Assembly: GCA_024734495.1 (NCBI GenBank)
Contig: JALMQS010000816.1
Coordinates: forward strand, 6,969,171-7,033,170
Source: Forficula auricularia
Taxonomy: Eukaryota; Arthropoda; Insecta; Dermaptera; Forficulidae
Length of the DNA: 64,000 bases
Direction: 5' to 3'
Under the pieces are notes generated by a model. It saw nothing but the letters and a program-made list of their open reading frames with translations. It was not told the DNA's origin and made no database searches. The translations under genes and the position numbers were made by a program. Shown here in pieces: positions 22,801-34,357 of this stretch; position 1 is the stretch's first letter, and every line of letters begins with the position of its first letter.

Positions 22801-23325
22801 ATATATATATACCTTTGGTGAACTGTGATAATATGTTACATATACCTACGTATATAGTTGAAAATAACAATAACGTGTGTTCCGTGATTATGAGAAATAA
22901 AAACGTGGAGAAACAATAGGAAACTATAATATAGAGTTTTATCAAGATCGGGAACTTCCGGATAAATACGCTTGTTGACGAAGTATAGGTATTTTTATAT
23001 TTCTCAATGGTAATTATCCTGCGAGATGTGAGTGAGGGAGCGGAAGTTGTTTCTAGCCATGATTAAATGTTCTTTTCACTTTCATTCTTTTATTAAATAG
23101 AAAAAAATCCGCTAATCACTCAACTAAATCTGCCTATTTTTAAAAATGATCTTATTGCAGGTAAAGAAAAAAAGATTCAAGGAAACAATTTCAGTCTCTA
23201 CTGATGTTACTCATGTTCTATTTTTAATTAATCGATAATATTGAATTCAATATTTATTTATTTATTTATTTACCAGCTGCGGGCATCTTGCTGGACAATA
23301 GGGTACGCCCTCTGGACTCCACAGT

Positions 23326-23640
23326 GAGTTTATAAAATAATAATTTAAATTCACATATTTTAATCAATTGTATTTGTCATGAATTATTAGTGGGTTTTAA
23401 AATGAAAAAAAAACAACGTCGGCGTCGTTATAATAACACTGATCAACAAAAATATACCCCACAAACCTAACAATGGATTCCAGTAGAGTTATATACGCTG
23501 ATTATCATGCAATTTCTCAATTTTTTATAACACGTCAGTTTTGAGATATTATCGGTCAAAATGACAAAAAATGCCATTTTGCAATTATTTTCGAGTCCCA
23601 TTAGATATTAAACAGCAATATTTGAAATCAATGACAATTC
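23326..23640. repeat. Foldback fragment plus a repeat shared with 62750
   Basis: 23330-23440 matches an arm of the 769-bp palindrome. 23460-23640 (aacctaacaatggattccag, then acgctgattatcat) matches the repeat at 62750-62900. Both are truncated. Confidence 0.6.
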
Positions 23641-23955
23641 GATCTGTCACGGTCTCATCTTCGGCTAAATTGTTTTTGATGGATTTTTTGTTAATTGAAA
23701 TAATTATTCACCGGTGGTTGTCTCGGTAAAAATGTATAATTACATTTTTATTCAATTTCCTTTTGATAATTAATTGATTTTTTCAATTTTATATCACACT
23801 AATAATTCATTACAAATATTATTATATGTTAGAATTTGCCAATTTAATTAATTGGATGTATATTTTATTGAATTAAATAAAAAATATTAATATATCACTT
23901 TGAACTAAGGCAAGAAATTACCGAGCAACGCTCGGTGTTCCAGGTACTTAATTAT
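23625..23955 (+). repeat. Family C copy 3 (5' truncated)
   Basis: Starts at gacaattcgatctgtcacgg and ends with the hairpin CCGAGCAACGCTCGG (23921-23935) and tgttccaggtactt. The hairpin loop differs from other copies while the stem is kept. The central hammerhead-like part is missing. Confidence 0.7.
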
Positions 23956-23994
23956 ATGTCATTTTTTATTTACTATCGTTTGAAAAACAGCATT

Positions 23995-24180
23995 AAGTTT
24001 CAAGGTTCTCAGAATGTCTGCTGAAAAAAAGAAACCCTATCGAACAAACATATCTACCTAAGTGAGACCCTATCTTACTGCTTTCCAAGAATCTCACCCG
24101 ACTAGGATCATATGATCGGTTTCCAAATGAAATACTTTTTTTAATATAGTCTTTCGACAAATATCGAAATCACACCCACT
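23995..24180 (-). repeat. Diverged relative of the 13074 tandem unit
   Basis: The reverse complement carries gatttcgatatttgtcgaaag, a tcatatgatcctagtcggg-type block and gttcgatagggtttcttttt in the same order as the 216-bp units at 13074-13503. Confidence 0.55.
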
Positions 24181-24349
24181 CACTCAGATAGAGGATATGA
24201 CCTATCTCTCGGGTATCTGATGCACAGTCAAGTGATATACTCTCGAATGCTGGAGATCCCTAACGTGCCTGGCGTCCGAGCAACCCTTCAACCCGGCACA
24301 TTCGCGCTACACGGTGAGGGTTCTTAAAACTAGCCAAAACATATATACC

Positions 24350-24998
24350 AATATAGGATCGGTTTCTCGAAAACAGCTCTAACGGTTTGGATGAAATTCA
24401 CGGGTTAGGGGGTTTTTGTGTTGACAATTTGAATTGTCACGGTCTCATGTTCGGCTAAGTTGTTTTTGATGGGATTTTTGTTAATTGAAATAATTATTCA
24501 CAGGTGGTTGTTTGAATAAAAATTTATAATTATATTTTTTTCAATTTTCTTTTAATAAAATTGATTTTTTTTATTTTAAATTCCACTAATAGTTCATTAC
24601 AAATATTATTATATATTAGAATTTGCCAATTTAATTAATTAAAGATATTTTTCTATATAATAATTTAGTAGAATATCAATTTTATTCTCTTTAAAAAATC
24701 GGACATTTCGAAGGATCATACCACCTTCTTCAGGATTTAAAAGGGTCAACGAGTCAATGAAAGAACCTCCGTGTATATTAATATTATTTTTAATTGCAAT
24801 TACAATCAAAACTTTGTGGCCAGTGATACGTCTTGATGATAGCCATAGCGGGTCAAAACGTCGGTGAAAATATAAATTAAGTTTTATTTAAATTTTCGAC
24901 CTTTTTACCTGAATTTAAAATTTAAAATAATATTACAAAATCGCTTTTAACTGAATCAAAAAAATTCCGAGCATCGCTCGGTGTTTCAGGTATTTGAT
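24350..24998 (+). mobile_element. Family C copy 4 (near full length)
   Basis: Runs from ggatcggtttctcgaaaaca to the hairpin CCGAGCATCGCTCGG (24967-24981) and tgtttcaggtattt. At 24715-24733 on the minus strand a degraded hammerhead-like core is seen (CTGAAGA, stem, CGAAATG). The block attgcaattacaatcaaaac at about 24791 is the uninterrupted form of the site occupied by an insertion at 28592. Confidence 0.7.
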
Positions 24999-25847
24999 AA
25001 ATTATGAAAGCTAAGAAAGTTTTTTTTTTGTATATTTCCAGCTTTCTTTTCATTTAAATCCGAATTGTAACTCTTGAACAAAATACACGTTGGTTGATCA
25101 ATTAGTTACGCTAACGATCTATGTTCTGTTCATAATTTGGCTATTATATTTATTTATTTGAGTTGATAATTTCACAAGAAGGAAAGATATCGTTTTTCAT
25201 ATAAAGTGGAGTATAGCCAATATCTCCTCTGGAACACCGGCAGATTATTCTGAATTTTAATTTCTCAATTAAGAGTCCCCGTATTGGAAATACCTATATA
25301 GATTAAAGCTTCAGAATCTAATTTGCATTAAAACAATCTTATTATTTCTTATCCTTTCCGGGCGGTTCTAATTGACAGCTTGGAAACGACGACAATTCCT
25401 TCTCATTTTGGTGTTCCCATTTAGGGAATTTAATTTTTTACACAAGCAATCACATAAAAAAAGCTCACTAATTAGTTACATTTTTCTAAATCCATCGAAA
25501 AATAGAATTAATTTTTGATATTTAATAAAAATTTGGTATAATAAATAATAGAAATATAGTGAATTAAAATTTAGAAAAACCAAAATAATAATCTAGAACT
25601 AGAAATGTGATGGCTTACAAAATTTGGAAAATAATTTATGATTAACAATGCTGTTAATTGAAAAAAGAAGAGTTTTCTTATTTTTAAAAATTTCGCAACC
25701 CTACAAGAAAACTAAAAACTAAAATGGAGTTATAAGAAAAATGAAATCTAAATATGCATCAAATAATCTTTAAAATTGTGTCGAATCCAGCTAAAGTAAA
25801 AGACCAATTTAATACAGTTTAAACTTTAAAGTATAATTTAAATAAAC

Positions 25848-26452
25848 TGCAACGGATCGTTGCTAAACTTTATCCAAATTCATTTGAAATATTAATATGT
25901 TCTAGAGTAAAGTACTTTAAAATATAATTTTACTAAAAACTTTATTTAACCTTTTTTGTGGTTCCCAAGGTACTTAATTAGGATATTAAATTTCATAAAA
26001 ATTGGTTAAGTCATTTTCAAGATATTTAGAAAAAACTAAAAAAGTAGTGAAATAAAGTACTAATGTTTGTGGACCGATATATACCAAAAACTAATCAGCG
26101 CTTCATTTTGTTAAAATACTGGTAGGTTTTCAATTTCAATTCATTCGGTGCAACGGTGTGGAAAAATTCGTGGACGAAAAAAACGATAACACACACACAT
26201 CCATCCATCCATCCATCCGCACGCACTTCCAAAAAAAATGGCACTTTTTGGCCTCTCGGCGAGATCCCAGGTAATTTTTGGCAAAACCGTCACGTGCTAA
26301 AATTCAATCTCATTGAATACTTCAATTTGTGACCTTAATTGAGTCCATGGGTTCCGTAGTCTTTACCTGAGGACCCTTTGAAGTCCCGCTTGCCGCGAGA
26401 GCGATTCCAATACTTTCTCCCATGCTTCGCATTGGATAAAGTAAAAAAGACT
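25848..26452 (+). mobile_element. MITE family B, copy 1
   Basis: About 600 bp. Inverted terminal motif CTTTATCCAA near 25872 and TTGGATAAAG at 26431. Inside are tgatgaaattt-like blocks in reverse, a ccat/ccatc microsatellite with ACAC run at 26190-26215, and ggcctctcggcgagatccca. A reverse copy lies at 29819-30440. No transposase. Confidence 0.75.
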
Positions 26453-26519
26453 TCAAACAAATAAACGCAAGAATTGAAATCAAAACAACTAAAAAGTCCT
26501 CAAGTATTATTTGTTTTAA

Positions 26520-26832
26520 AAACCGCCTCCGAAAAAATTAAATGCGACAAATAAAATAATAAAAATAACCAAAAAATCAAATAAAATGCACTACAAACTA
26601 GAAATCCCGATACCTTAAGAGATTTGCCCGTCTATCTTTTATGTACTTATAAGAATTGAAGATTTTCGTTATTTTGTCATTGATAATATCATCAGAACTT
26701 GACCAAGTTCATATGGGACCACCCCTAAGGTACCCCCTTTCCAATGAAAAAACAATCATCGAAATCGGTCCACGTGGTAAAAAATTATCGCTGAACATAC
26801 ATAAAAAAAAAGATTCCGACAAAAAACAATAT
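26520..26832 (+). repeat. Family E fragment
   Basis: A truncated copy sharing tgataatatcatcagaacttgaccaa-type sequence and aatcggtccacgtgg-like blocks with 32450-32560 and 46440-46520. Confidence 0.5.
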
Positions 26833-26834
26833 TT

Positions 26835-27075
26835 TAGTGAATCACACATAATTAATTATAAATATTTATTGAACAAGAACAAATAATACAATACAACGTT
26901 TCGATCGACAATTTCTGCGATGGTTCTCAAGTATGAGCACCCACTCGGATTATGATACTTGTCATACTTGAGAACGATCGCAGAATAAGTCAACCGAAAC
27001 GTCGTAGGTAGTTATATTGTATTATTTGTTTGTGTTTAATAAATAATTATAAGTAATTAATTATGTGTGATTCAA
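26835..27075. repeat. Inverted element with variant GAAACG motif
   Basis: Arms: gaatcacacataattaatta at 26839 and the complement ending near 27072. Both arms hold acgtttcgatcga-type sequence. On the plus strand CTTGAGAACGATCG is followed by an AACCGAAACGTCG. This resembles the hammerhead layout but lacks a proper CTGANGA. Related copies are at 5240, 35430 and 40540. Confidence 0.55.
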
Positions 27076-27354
27076 ATAAAAATTCAAATTTTAATCCAAT
27101 TAATCACAAAAATAAAAGGTTCAACAGCTTCATTATACTAAAAACAATTTTGTTTAATTTAGTAATTTCTTAAATAAATTATTTTAAATTTTTGTTCTAA
27201 ATGTATAGAACTAGAAATATTGTCAAAATGTTTGAGAGTTTATATTTCGTCTAAAATCAAGTATCAATGGTTATCAATTTGTATAACAATTTTTAATTAA
27301 AATTTGATCTCAATTGGATGGGTCAAATTTTAATTTTTCATGTGATAAAATCTT

Positions 27355-28015
27355 TATTATATTAAAGGAACAATTCTTTTATATGTTAAATAGAATCGGT
27401 TTCTCGAAAACGGCTCTAACGATTTGGATGAAATTCACGGGTTAGGGGGTTTTTGTGTTGACAATTCGATCTGACATCGTCTCATCTTCGGCTAACTTTA
27501 ATTTGATAGGTTTTTTGTTAATTCAAATAATTATTCACAAGTGATTGTTTGAATAAAAATTTATAATTACATTTTTATTCAATTTTCTTTTAATAATTAA
27601 TTGGTTATTTAATTTTAAATCCCACTAATAGATCATTAGAAATATTATTATATATTAGAATTTGCCGGTTTAATTAATTAAAATTGGATGAAGTGAATGG
27701 GTACCAATCGACTTGGATTGGGGAATCGGAAAAAGAGGTTTTTATCTAATTAGATTTTTCCTCTTATTAAAAACAAGGACTAAAGATGAATAAGGACACT
27801 CGATGGTGGAGAAGTAATCTCCGGAATCGAAGAAAAAATACAATGTATACATTAATTAATGTAAAATAATTGGTTTAATAAAATTTATTTAATTAATTAA
27901 AGGTATTTTTCTATAAAATAATAATTTATTAGAATATCATTTTCATTCTCTTTTCGATCTGACATCCTCTCAGTCTTCGGCTAACTTTAATTTGATAGGT
28001 TTTTTGTTAATCCCC
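27355..28015 (+). repeat. Family C copy 5 (first of a tandem pair)
   Basis: Begins attaaaggaacaattcttt with tcggtttctcgaaaacggct and carries an extra segment absent from other copies (gaagtgaatgggtaccaatc through ggagaagtaatctccggaat). It is followed head-to-tail by a second copy from 27955, so the two share a unit of about 490 bp including the extra segment. Confidence 0.65.
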
Positions 28016-28072
28016 ATAGGGGCTGCATCTTTACTGGTGCACCCCTTCTTGCATTCGATTGCATTAAAAAAA
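28013..28072 (+). mobile_element. LINE 3' tail fragment
   Basis: ccccataggggctgcatctt, then ggtgcaccccttcttgcatt and an A run, inserted into family C. It resembles the 3' UTR of the Jockey-like element at 21417-21526 (gggttgcacc, then gtgtaactcctt) in layout. Only about 60 bp, so an extreme 5' truncation. Confidence 0.5.
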
Positions 28073-28578
28073 AATTCACAAGTGATTGCTTGAATAAAAA
28101 TTTATAATTACATTTTTATTCAATTTTCTTTTAATAATTAATTGGTTATTTAATTTTAAATTCCACTAATAGATCATTAGAAATATTATTATATATTAGA
28201 ATTTGCCGGTTTAATTAATTAAAATTGGATGAAGTGAATGGAGTACCAATCGACTTGATTGGGGAATCGGAAAAAGAGGTTTTTTTATCTAATTAGATTT
28301 TTCCTCTTATTAAAAACAAGGACTAAAGATGAATAAGGACACTCGATGGTGGAGAAGTAATCTCCGGAATCGAAGAAAAAATACAATGTATACATTAATT
28401 AATGTAAAATAATTGGTTTAATAAAATTTATTTAATTAATTAAAGGTATTTTTCTATAAAATAATAAATTATTAGAATATCATTTTCATTCTCTTAAAAA
28501 ATCCGACAATTCGAAGGATAGTACCTCCTTCTTCAGGAATTTAAAAGGGTCAACGAAAGAACCTCCGTGTAAATTAAT

Positions 28579-28865
28579 ATTATTTTTAATTAAGTGGATA
28601 TTGATGAGGCAGTCCAAAAAAGAAGATAATTTATACTAAATTTTTATTTTTATTCAAAAAACCGACGTTTCGGAGGCTATTCCCTCCTTCTTCAGGGTTT
28701 TGAAAAGTCAGTGAAGGAGGGAATATCCTACGAAACGTCGATTTTTGAATAAAAATAAAAAGATAGTATAAATTATCTTCTTTTTCTGGACTGCCTCATC
28801 AATATCCACTTAATTAACTTATCAGTCCGTTTCCAAAAATTACTCCAATCTTATTATTTTTAATT
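28579..28865. mobile_element. Palindromic hammerhead element with 13-bp target duplication
   Basis: The element 28592-28852 is flanked by an exact 13-bp repeat attatttttaatt (28579-28591, 28853-28865). The unoccupied target is visible in the sister repeat at 24780-24800. Left arm, minus strand: CTGAAGA (28695-28689), five-pair stem GGAGG/CCTCC, GAAACG (28671-28666). The right arm repeats this but has lost the CTGAAGA side. Each arm then has a ttatcttc tract and ggactgcctcatcaatatcc. This shows the palindromic form as an inserted unit. Confidence 0.8.
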
Positions 28866-29095
28866 GCAATTACATTCAAAACTTTGTGGCTAGTGAAACG
28901 TCTTGATGATAGCCATAGCTGATGTAAAAGGTTATTAAAAATATAAATTAAGTTTTTTTCAATTATATTTTATTTTGACTGCGATTAAAAATCGAACTTT
29001 TTACCTGAATTTAAAATTAATAATAATATTAATATATCTCTTTTAACTGAATCATAAAATTACCGAGCATCGCTCGGTGTTCCAGCTACTACTCC

Positions 29096-29818
29096 ATATA
29101 AGCGAAAGATTCGAAAAGTCATTAAACATGAAAAGAGACCAATGGTCTTAATTAGAGAGCATCCGTTTGAATTCTCTTGTAAGTACTGTATATATTTATT
29201 TAAATCCTAAACAAATGCCATATATATTCAAACGAGAGAAAATAAGACTGGAAAGATTTCCTGCTTGTGATTCTATTAGAATTAAGGTCTTGTACTATAA
29301 AATTCTGGACGAGGAATTAGATCAAACTTGTAACCTTTTTCGACAGGTGAATTGATGTATTAGGCCTTTTTAAGGTCGTCGTAAAATAAATAACCCTCGA
29401 GTCTGAAACGCCAAATATAACCTGTCCTGATATAGTTTAATTGTGGCGATTGGGTGTCAAGGTCTCTCGGCAGGTAACGGGATTGAATGCATTGGCAAGC
29501 CAGCCAGGCAGCAGCCTTCTTCCATCGCATCTATCCATCAAATAACATGGAACAGGATGGAAGATATTGAGAACTATTCATTAATAACATGAAAGAAGTG
29601 GATAGAGGGAAGCAATAGCCAGTTGGGTTACCTTCAATTTCTCGAATCCCACGCGCCTATCATAATCTGATTAATAAGCACATAATATGTTGTTTATCAA
29701 AACAACAAAGAGACTTGATCACCTCGACAGCCTTTGTGAATGTTCAGAATCAAAAAGGAATTCAGAGGTAGTATTATATTTTTTCATCTCTAATCCCTAA
29801 AATTACTCATTAATTGTA
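29096..29818. other. Single-copy intron sequence
   Basis: No repeat match. 29400-29660 is more GC-balanced (ggtctctcggcaggtaacgg, aagccagccaggcagcagcc) and could be conserved non-coding sequence, judged by composition only. Confidence 0.3.
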
Positions 29819-30440
29819 AATTTTTACTTTATCCAATGCGAAGCATGGGAGAAAGTATTGAGAATCGCTCTCGAGACAAGCGCGACTTCAAAGGGTCCTC
29901 AGGTAAAGACTACGGAACCCATAGACTCAATTAAGGTCACAAATTGAAGTATTCAATGAGATTGAATTTTAGCACGTGACGGTTTTGCCAAAAATTACCT
30001 GGAATCTCGTCGAGAGGCCAAAAAGTGCCATTTTTTTGGAAGTGCGTGCGGATGGATGGATGGATGGATGAATGGATGGACGTGTGTGTTATCGTTTTTG
30101 TCGTCCACGATTTTTTCCACACCTTTGCGCTGATTGAAATGAAATTGAAAAGCCTACGATTAGTTTAACAAAATGAAGCGCTGATTAGTTTTTGGTACTT
30201 ATCGGTCCACAAACATTAGTACTTTATTTCAGTACTTTTTAGTTTTTTATAAATATCTTGAAAATGACTTAACCAATTTTGATGAAATTTAATATCCTAA
30301 TTAAGTACCTTGGGGACCACAAAAAAGGTTAAATAAAGTTTTCAGTAAAATTATATTTTAAAGTACTTTACTCAAGTACATATTAATATTTCAAATGAAT
30401 TTGGATAAAGTTTAGCAACGATCCGTTGCAGTTTATTTAT
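29819..30440 (-). mobile_element. MITE family B, copy 2 (reverse)
   Basis: Mirror of 25848-26452: starts ACTTTATCCAATGCGAAGCA and ends ggataaagtttagcaacgat then ccgttgcagtttatt. A ggat microsatellite lies at 30050-30075. Well conserved against copy 1. Confidence 0.8.
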
Positions 30441-30990
30441 TATTATTATTATTGTTGTAGAATGTTGAGGTATTTCGGAAAAAATATGATACGGATGGTA
30501 GGTATGTAGTAAAAAACTTTTTATGTAGTTTTTGTGTGTTTTATGGTGTACATTTGCTTGCGAAAGTTTCGGATCAGATCAATCCTTCATCAGCACCTTG
30601 CCAATTTAATATTTATTTAACACAACTTTGGTCATGTATGCAACATGCCATATATATATATATATGGATATTTTATATATTCTTTATGTGTCATTTATAT
30701 ATTTTAATTTATATATATATAGATGTATTGTATATATATATGTATATGTGTATTTGTGTGTGTATGTATGTATATGTGTGTGTATTGTGTGTGTATATGT
30801 ATGTATATGTGTATATATGTATATATATATGTGTATGTATGTGTATGTACATATATATAATGTTTATGTTCATTACATATTCTTGGATTTATATTTAAAA
30901 TTATTGTATATACATATAGTCTTTATGGTCTTTATATATTCTTTATATGTATTACACACTTGAATTTATATTAAAAAAAAAAAGTAAAAA
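30440..30990. repeat. TATG/TGTA-rich microsatellite region
   Basis: About 350 bp of alternating TA, TATG and TGTG repeats (30650-30960), with ATT repeats before it. The apparent Tyr/Val/Cys/Ile-rich frames are low-complexity artefacts. Confidence 0.8.
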
Positions 30991-31612
30991 ATTATTGTAA
31001 ATATATAGTGTAAAAGGACTTTAGTCCGTCTAATAATAATAATAAATAAATAATAATTCACACGTTCCATAAAAGAAAACAGAATTCTTACAATCTCATT
31101 AAAAGTGATTTTAAAATCGAATATATTAGTATATATATATATATTTCTTTTTTAATTCAAAATATTTTTGCTTGACTTTTTGGGGAGTAAACATTTTTAA
31201 CTGGTTCAAATGATCATTTATGTAAAATATTAATATCAAAAAAAAAACTAGTTGACTTAATAAATTTTTGGTAGTGAAAAAATGTGAGATATTTTATAAA
31301 CTCCAGGAAAGGAATTTAAATATAAAAACATTTTAATGAATAAAAAAAAAAAAAAATATTTCTTCCACTAACTTCTGATTCTATTATTTTTATATCCAAG
31401 TCACATTTTCAAGAGATACCTATTTATTAAAATTAGGAATCTTGTTTGAGAGTTCTGTTTTTTTTTTTTTTTTTTTTTCACAAGGCTAAGCAAACAGTCT
31501 GAAATTAGATGATTAATTTTCGACTATAATCGGACAAATTCTAATTCAAAGAATAAATCCCCTGATTTGCATAGTTGTTTGGAAAGATGAATGTGAAAAG
31601 GTTTTAAGTTAC

Positions 31613-31801
31613 CTTCGAACGTGGAAAGACGCTGAGGACGTCTGACCACCATCGGGCCTCTTCACGACAAGTTCCCTTCACGAAGTGCACCCGATCGGGG
31701 GTGGCTATGGCCAAACTGAAAGCGTTCCCGGTCACCTCTTCGGCGTCCGCCACTTCCACCACCTTGTTCATGTCGATGGAGGCCTGTGGCACTGTCTCCG
31801 G
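31613..31801 (-). CDS. osp: Outspread/MPRIP-like gene, PH domain C-terminal exon
   Basis: Exon of 189 bp (63 codons, phase 0 at both ends) on the minus strand. Acceptor tttgtttgttttag before 31801, donor TCGAAG|GTAACT. The peptide starts PETVPQASIDMNKVVEVADA, continues EEVTGNAFSLAIATPDRVHF and ends ARWWSDVLSVFPRSK. This is the second half of a pleckstrin homology domain: beta strands with the VTG.A.SLAI.TPDR pattern, then a C-terminal amphipathic helix with the near-invariant Trp (WW at residues 50-51). It matches the first PH domain of Outspread/MPRIP, cytoskeletal scaffolds that bind F-actin, myosin phosphatase and RhoA. GC content is far above the flanks. The exon for the first half of the domain is not in the visible sequence. 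Confidence 0.8.
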
Positions 31802-31954
31802 CTAAAACAAACAAAAAAAAAAACAATATCGATTAATATAACGAAAGGTACCTCTTTTTTGAAAAGAAAAATTATTATTTTTTTATTAATTTTACTGAAA
31901 AAATATTTAGAGCGTTTATATCGGAGAAGTTCCATATCACAGGGAGGCCAAGTG

Positions 31955-32911
31955 CTATAATGGTTTTATTGTTTTACATTTATTTGTTAAAACCGACGTT
32001 TCGGAGATTTTTTCTCTCCTTCTTCAGGGTAACAATAATTTTTAAGAAAAAAACAAAAACCGACTTCAAAAAATTAAATGCAACAAATAAAATACACTAA
32101 AAGGTATAAAACAATTATTATCTTATTTAGTTACAACTAAACGACGAAATATTAACATGAAATTACTTTTTGAAGTCGGTGCCAAACAAACTATACCTAT
32201 AAGCGAGCATACCCTCCAAACGTACTAAGTAAGATCCGTCGAGTGCGATTCATAAAAGGTATATGTTTGGCACCAACTTCAAAAGTAATTTCATGTTAAT
32301 ATTTCGTCGTTTAGTTGTAACTAAATAAGATAATAATTATTTTATACCTTTTAGTGTATTTTATTTGTTGCATTTAATTTTTTGAAGTCGGTTTTTATTT
32401 TTTTCTTAAAAATTATTTTATTTTTCTCTTTTTAGTGATGTTATTAATAGTGATCATATCATCAGAACTTGATCAAATTAATATGGCACCATCCCCAAGA
32501 CACCCCCTATCGGATAAAAAAAGAACCATCGAAATCGGTTCATAAACAAAGAGGTTAGGTCTAAACAAACCTAATAAAAAAGGTCTAATACCTATGAAAA
32601 AAAAAACGAAAAAAAATGGGACCAATCGGAAGCTAGACTGGACCCAATGCAAAAAAATTTTTCAAAATCGGTTGACAATTGGCGGAGATATGAGGTAACA
32701 TAGGCACAAAAAAAAAAAAAAAAAAAATTCAGTCGAATAGAGAACCTCCTCCTTTTTTGAAGTCGGTTAAAAAGTCAATGAAAGTAGTTCAAATCATAAT
32801 TTGTCTGATTTGAACTACTTTCATTGACTTTTTGTTACCCTGAAGAAGGAGAGAATAAATCTCCGAAACATCGGTTTTAACAAATAAATGTAAAACAATA
32901 AAACCATTATA
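31955..32911. mobile_element. Inverted hammerhead element with nested family E copy
   Basis: Arms: ctataatggttttattgttt at 31955 and the complement ending 32911. Left core, minus strand: CTGAAGA (32027-32021), stem GGAGA/TCTCC, GAAACG (32002-31997). Right core, plus: CTGAAGA (32840-32846), same stem, GAAACA (32865-32870). A hairpin of about 27-bp arms (aaaagtcaatgaaagtagtt) lies at 32768-32835, and the interior 32035-32765 is a family E element. The flanking ggactgccttcatcaacatc follows the right arm, as in the 28592 element. Confidence 0.7.
32040..32770. mobile_element. Family E element (nested)
   Basis: Bounded by aaccgacttcaaaaaattaa near 32060 and the complement ttttttgaagtcggtt at 32753-32768. 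The internal core tagttacaactaaacgacga is inverted at 32302-32325. A long A run sits at 32708-32727. It matches 46200-46950 in reverse. Elements with aaccgacttcaaaa ends are common in arthropod genomes; I do not assign a superfamily. Confidence 0.6.
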
Positions 32912-34357
32912 GTCTTATTTTTTACAACCACCGTGGACTGCCTTCATCAACATCCAATTACATATTTATACCAGTCCGTCTCCTAAAGAAAAACGCTATC
33001 AAGGTATAAGGTATATTTACTATAAAAAAAATTGTTTTTTCAGTGTACGGTGATGAAATTTATTGTGGGTGTGGAGGCTTTTCAAATTTAATTGTTAGTA
33101 TATGAATGTATAGAATGAAATAATAGAATCGCATATTTTGCTTTGTGCAAATACGCCAGTTGTTGTTGACAATTAAAATTGATATTATTCTTAGTTATTG
33201 CAAAAAATAAAATATTTATATTAATGGATAAATAAGATATTAATCCAAGAAAAATGTACCTATGGTATATTCACTAGAAAACAAATATGAAATAATAAAA
33301 TTTTAAGAATTTTAATGCGGAAGCAACTAAATGATAAAATTATTAATTTTATAAAAAAATGTAAGTATAACGATTTTCGAATTGAAATAAATTAGATAGA
33401 TTAAAAGATCTCGTTATTAAAAAAAAATAGAAAAAAAAATAGAAAAAATGTCATTCTCTATGAGAGTTAAAATTATTCTAGCCCATGAAAAAAATTTACT
33501 AGATACAAATTAAAGAATTAATTATTTTTATTAATTAATTAATTATTCTGTAGAAAGAGATTAGGGATTTCATTAATTATCTTTAGCAAAAAATAAATTT
33601 AGCAATTAGAAAAATTTGTTTTAATTAGGAATGAATAAAATTTCAAATTTTCTAATTGGCTTTATATGGATGGCTTAGGATGAACGGTAATTAATTATTA
33701 TTTCGAAGTAATTACTTTGTATTATTTAATTATTCATTTTAATGACAATTCAAATGAATAAATAAACATTCCTTATTCAAATTACTTATAAATTGGTTTT
33801 ACTAATTTGCGTTCTAAGGCATTTCATAATTCGTATATTAACCAATTGAATAATGATAATCTTTTATTAGTGGATTTGATCAACCATTATGTAGTTAAAT
33901 TCCTAAATAAGTATAGGAAAGGAGAGAAGTTTAGTTAGTATTAAGCAATCTCATCAATATTCTAAGACTAAACAAAAGATTGAGAAGATGATGATGATGC
34001 GGGGAAGATCACGAGAAGAAATTTTGCCCAGTAAATGTCAGGAGCTTAGAAAAGGTCGAATCAGAAGAGAACATTAAATAGAAATTCATAATATATAGTT
34101 TCTATATTCTAGGACCAAAAAAAATAATAATAAAAATATCTGCCCAAACACCTTTAAGGGGAATAGCAAGTGGAATATCAGAACCCCAAGTAAAACTGAA
34201 GTTTAAGAATAATACAGGCAACACAACTGAGGTTAGATGCAGGGTTGTTAAAAAAACGACTTTTTTAGATTTTCACCAGGGCACTGGTCAAAAGTGGTTA
34301 AAACCGTCCAAAATTGGTTTTAATCATAAATTGTTTTTAGTATTTTACTATATATTT

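Larger units (their letters stand above)
27955..29095 (+). mobile_element. Family C copy 6 with two nested insertions
   Basis: Second unit of the tandem pair. It is interrupted at 28015-28072 by a LINE-type 3' tail and at 28592-28852 by a palindromic hammerhead element. Its own degraded core is at 28510-28536 (minus). It ends with hairpin CCGAGCATCGCTCGG (29062-29076) and tgttccagctact. Confidence 0.65.
20064..31612 (-). other. osp: Intron of the Outspread-like gene (about 11.5 kb)
   Basis: Between donor GTAACTT at 31612 and the acceptor before 20063. It contains the LINE 3' end, family B, C and E elements and a hammerhead palindrome listed separately. 20064-20572, 22810-23325, 25000-25845, 29096-29818 and 31000-31600 hold nothing that I recognise. 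Confidence 0.65.

Noticed and set aside
30536..30963. Two frames of 111-120 codons rich in Tyr, Ile, Val and Cys
   Set aside because: Translation of a TATG/TGTA microsatellite.
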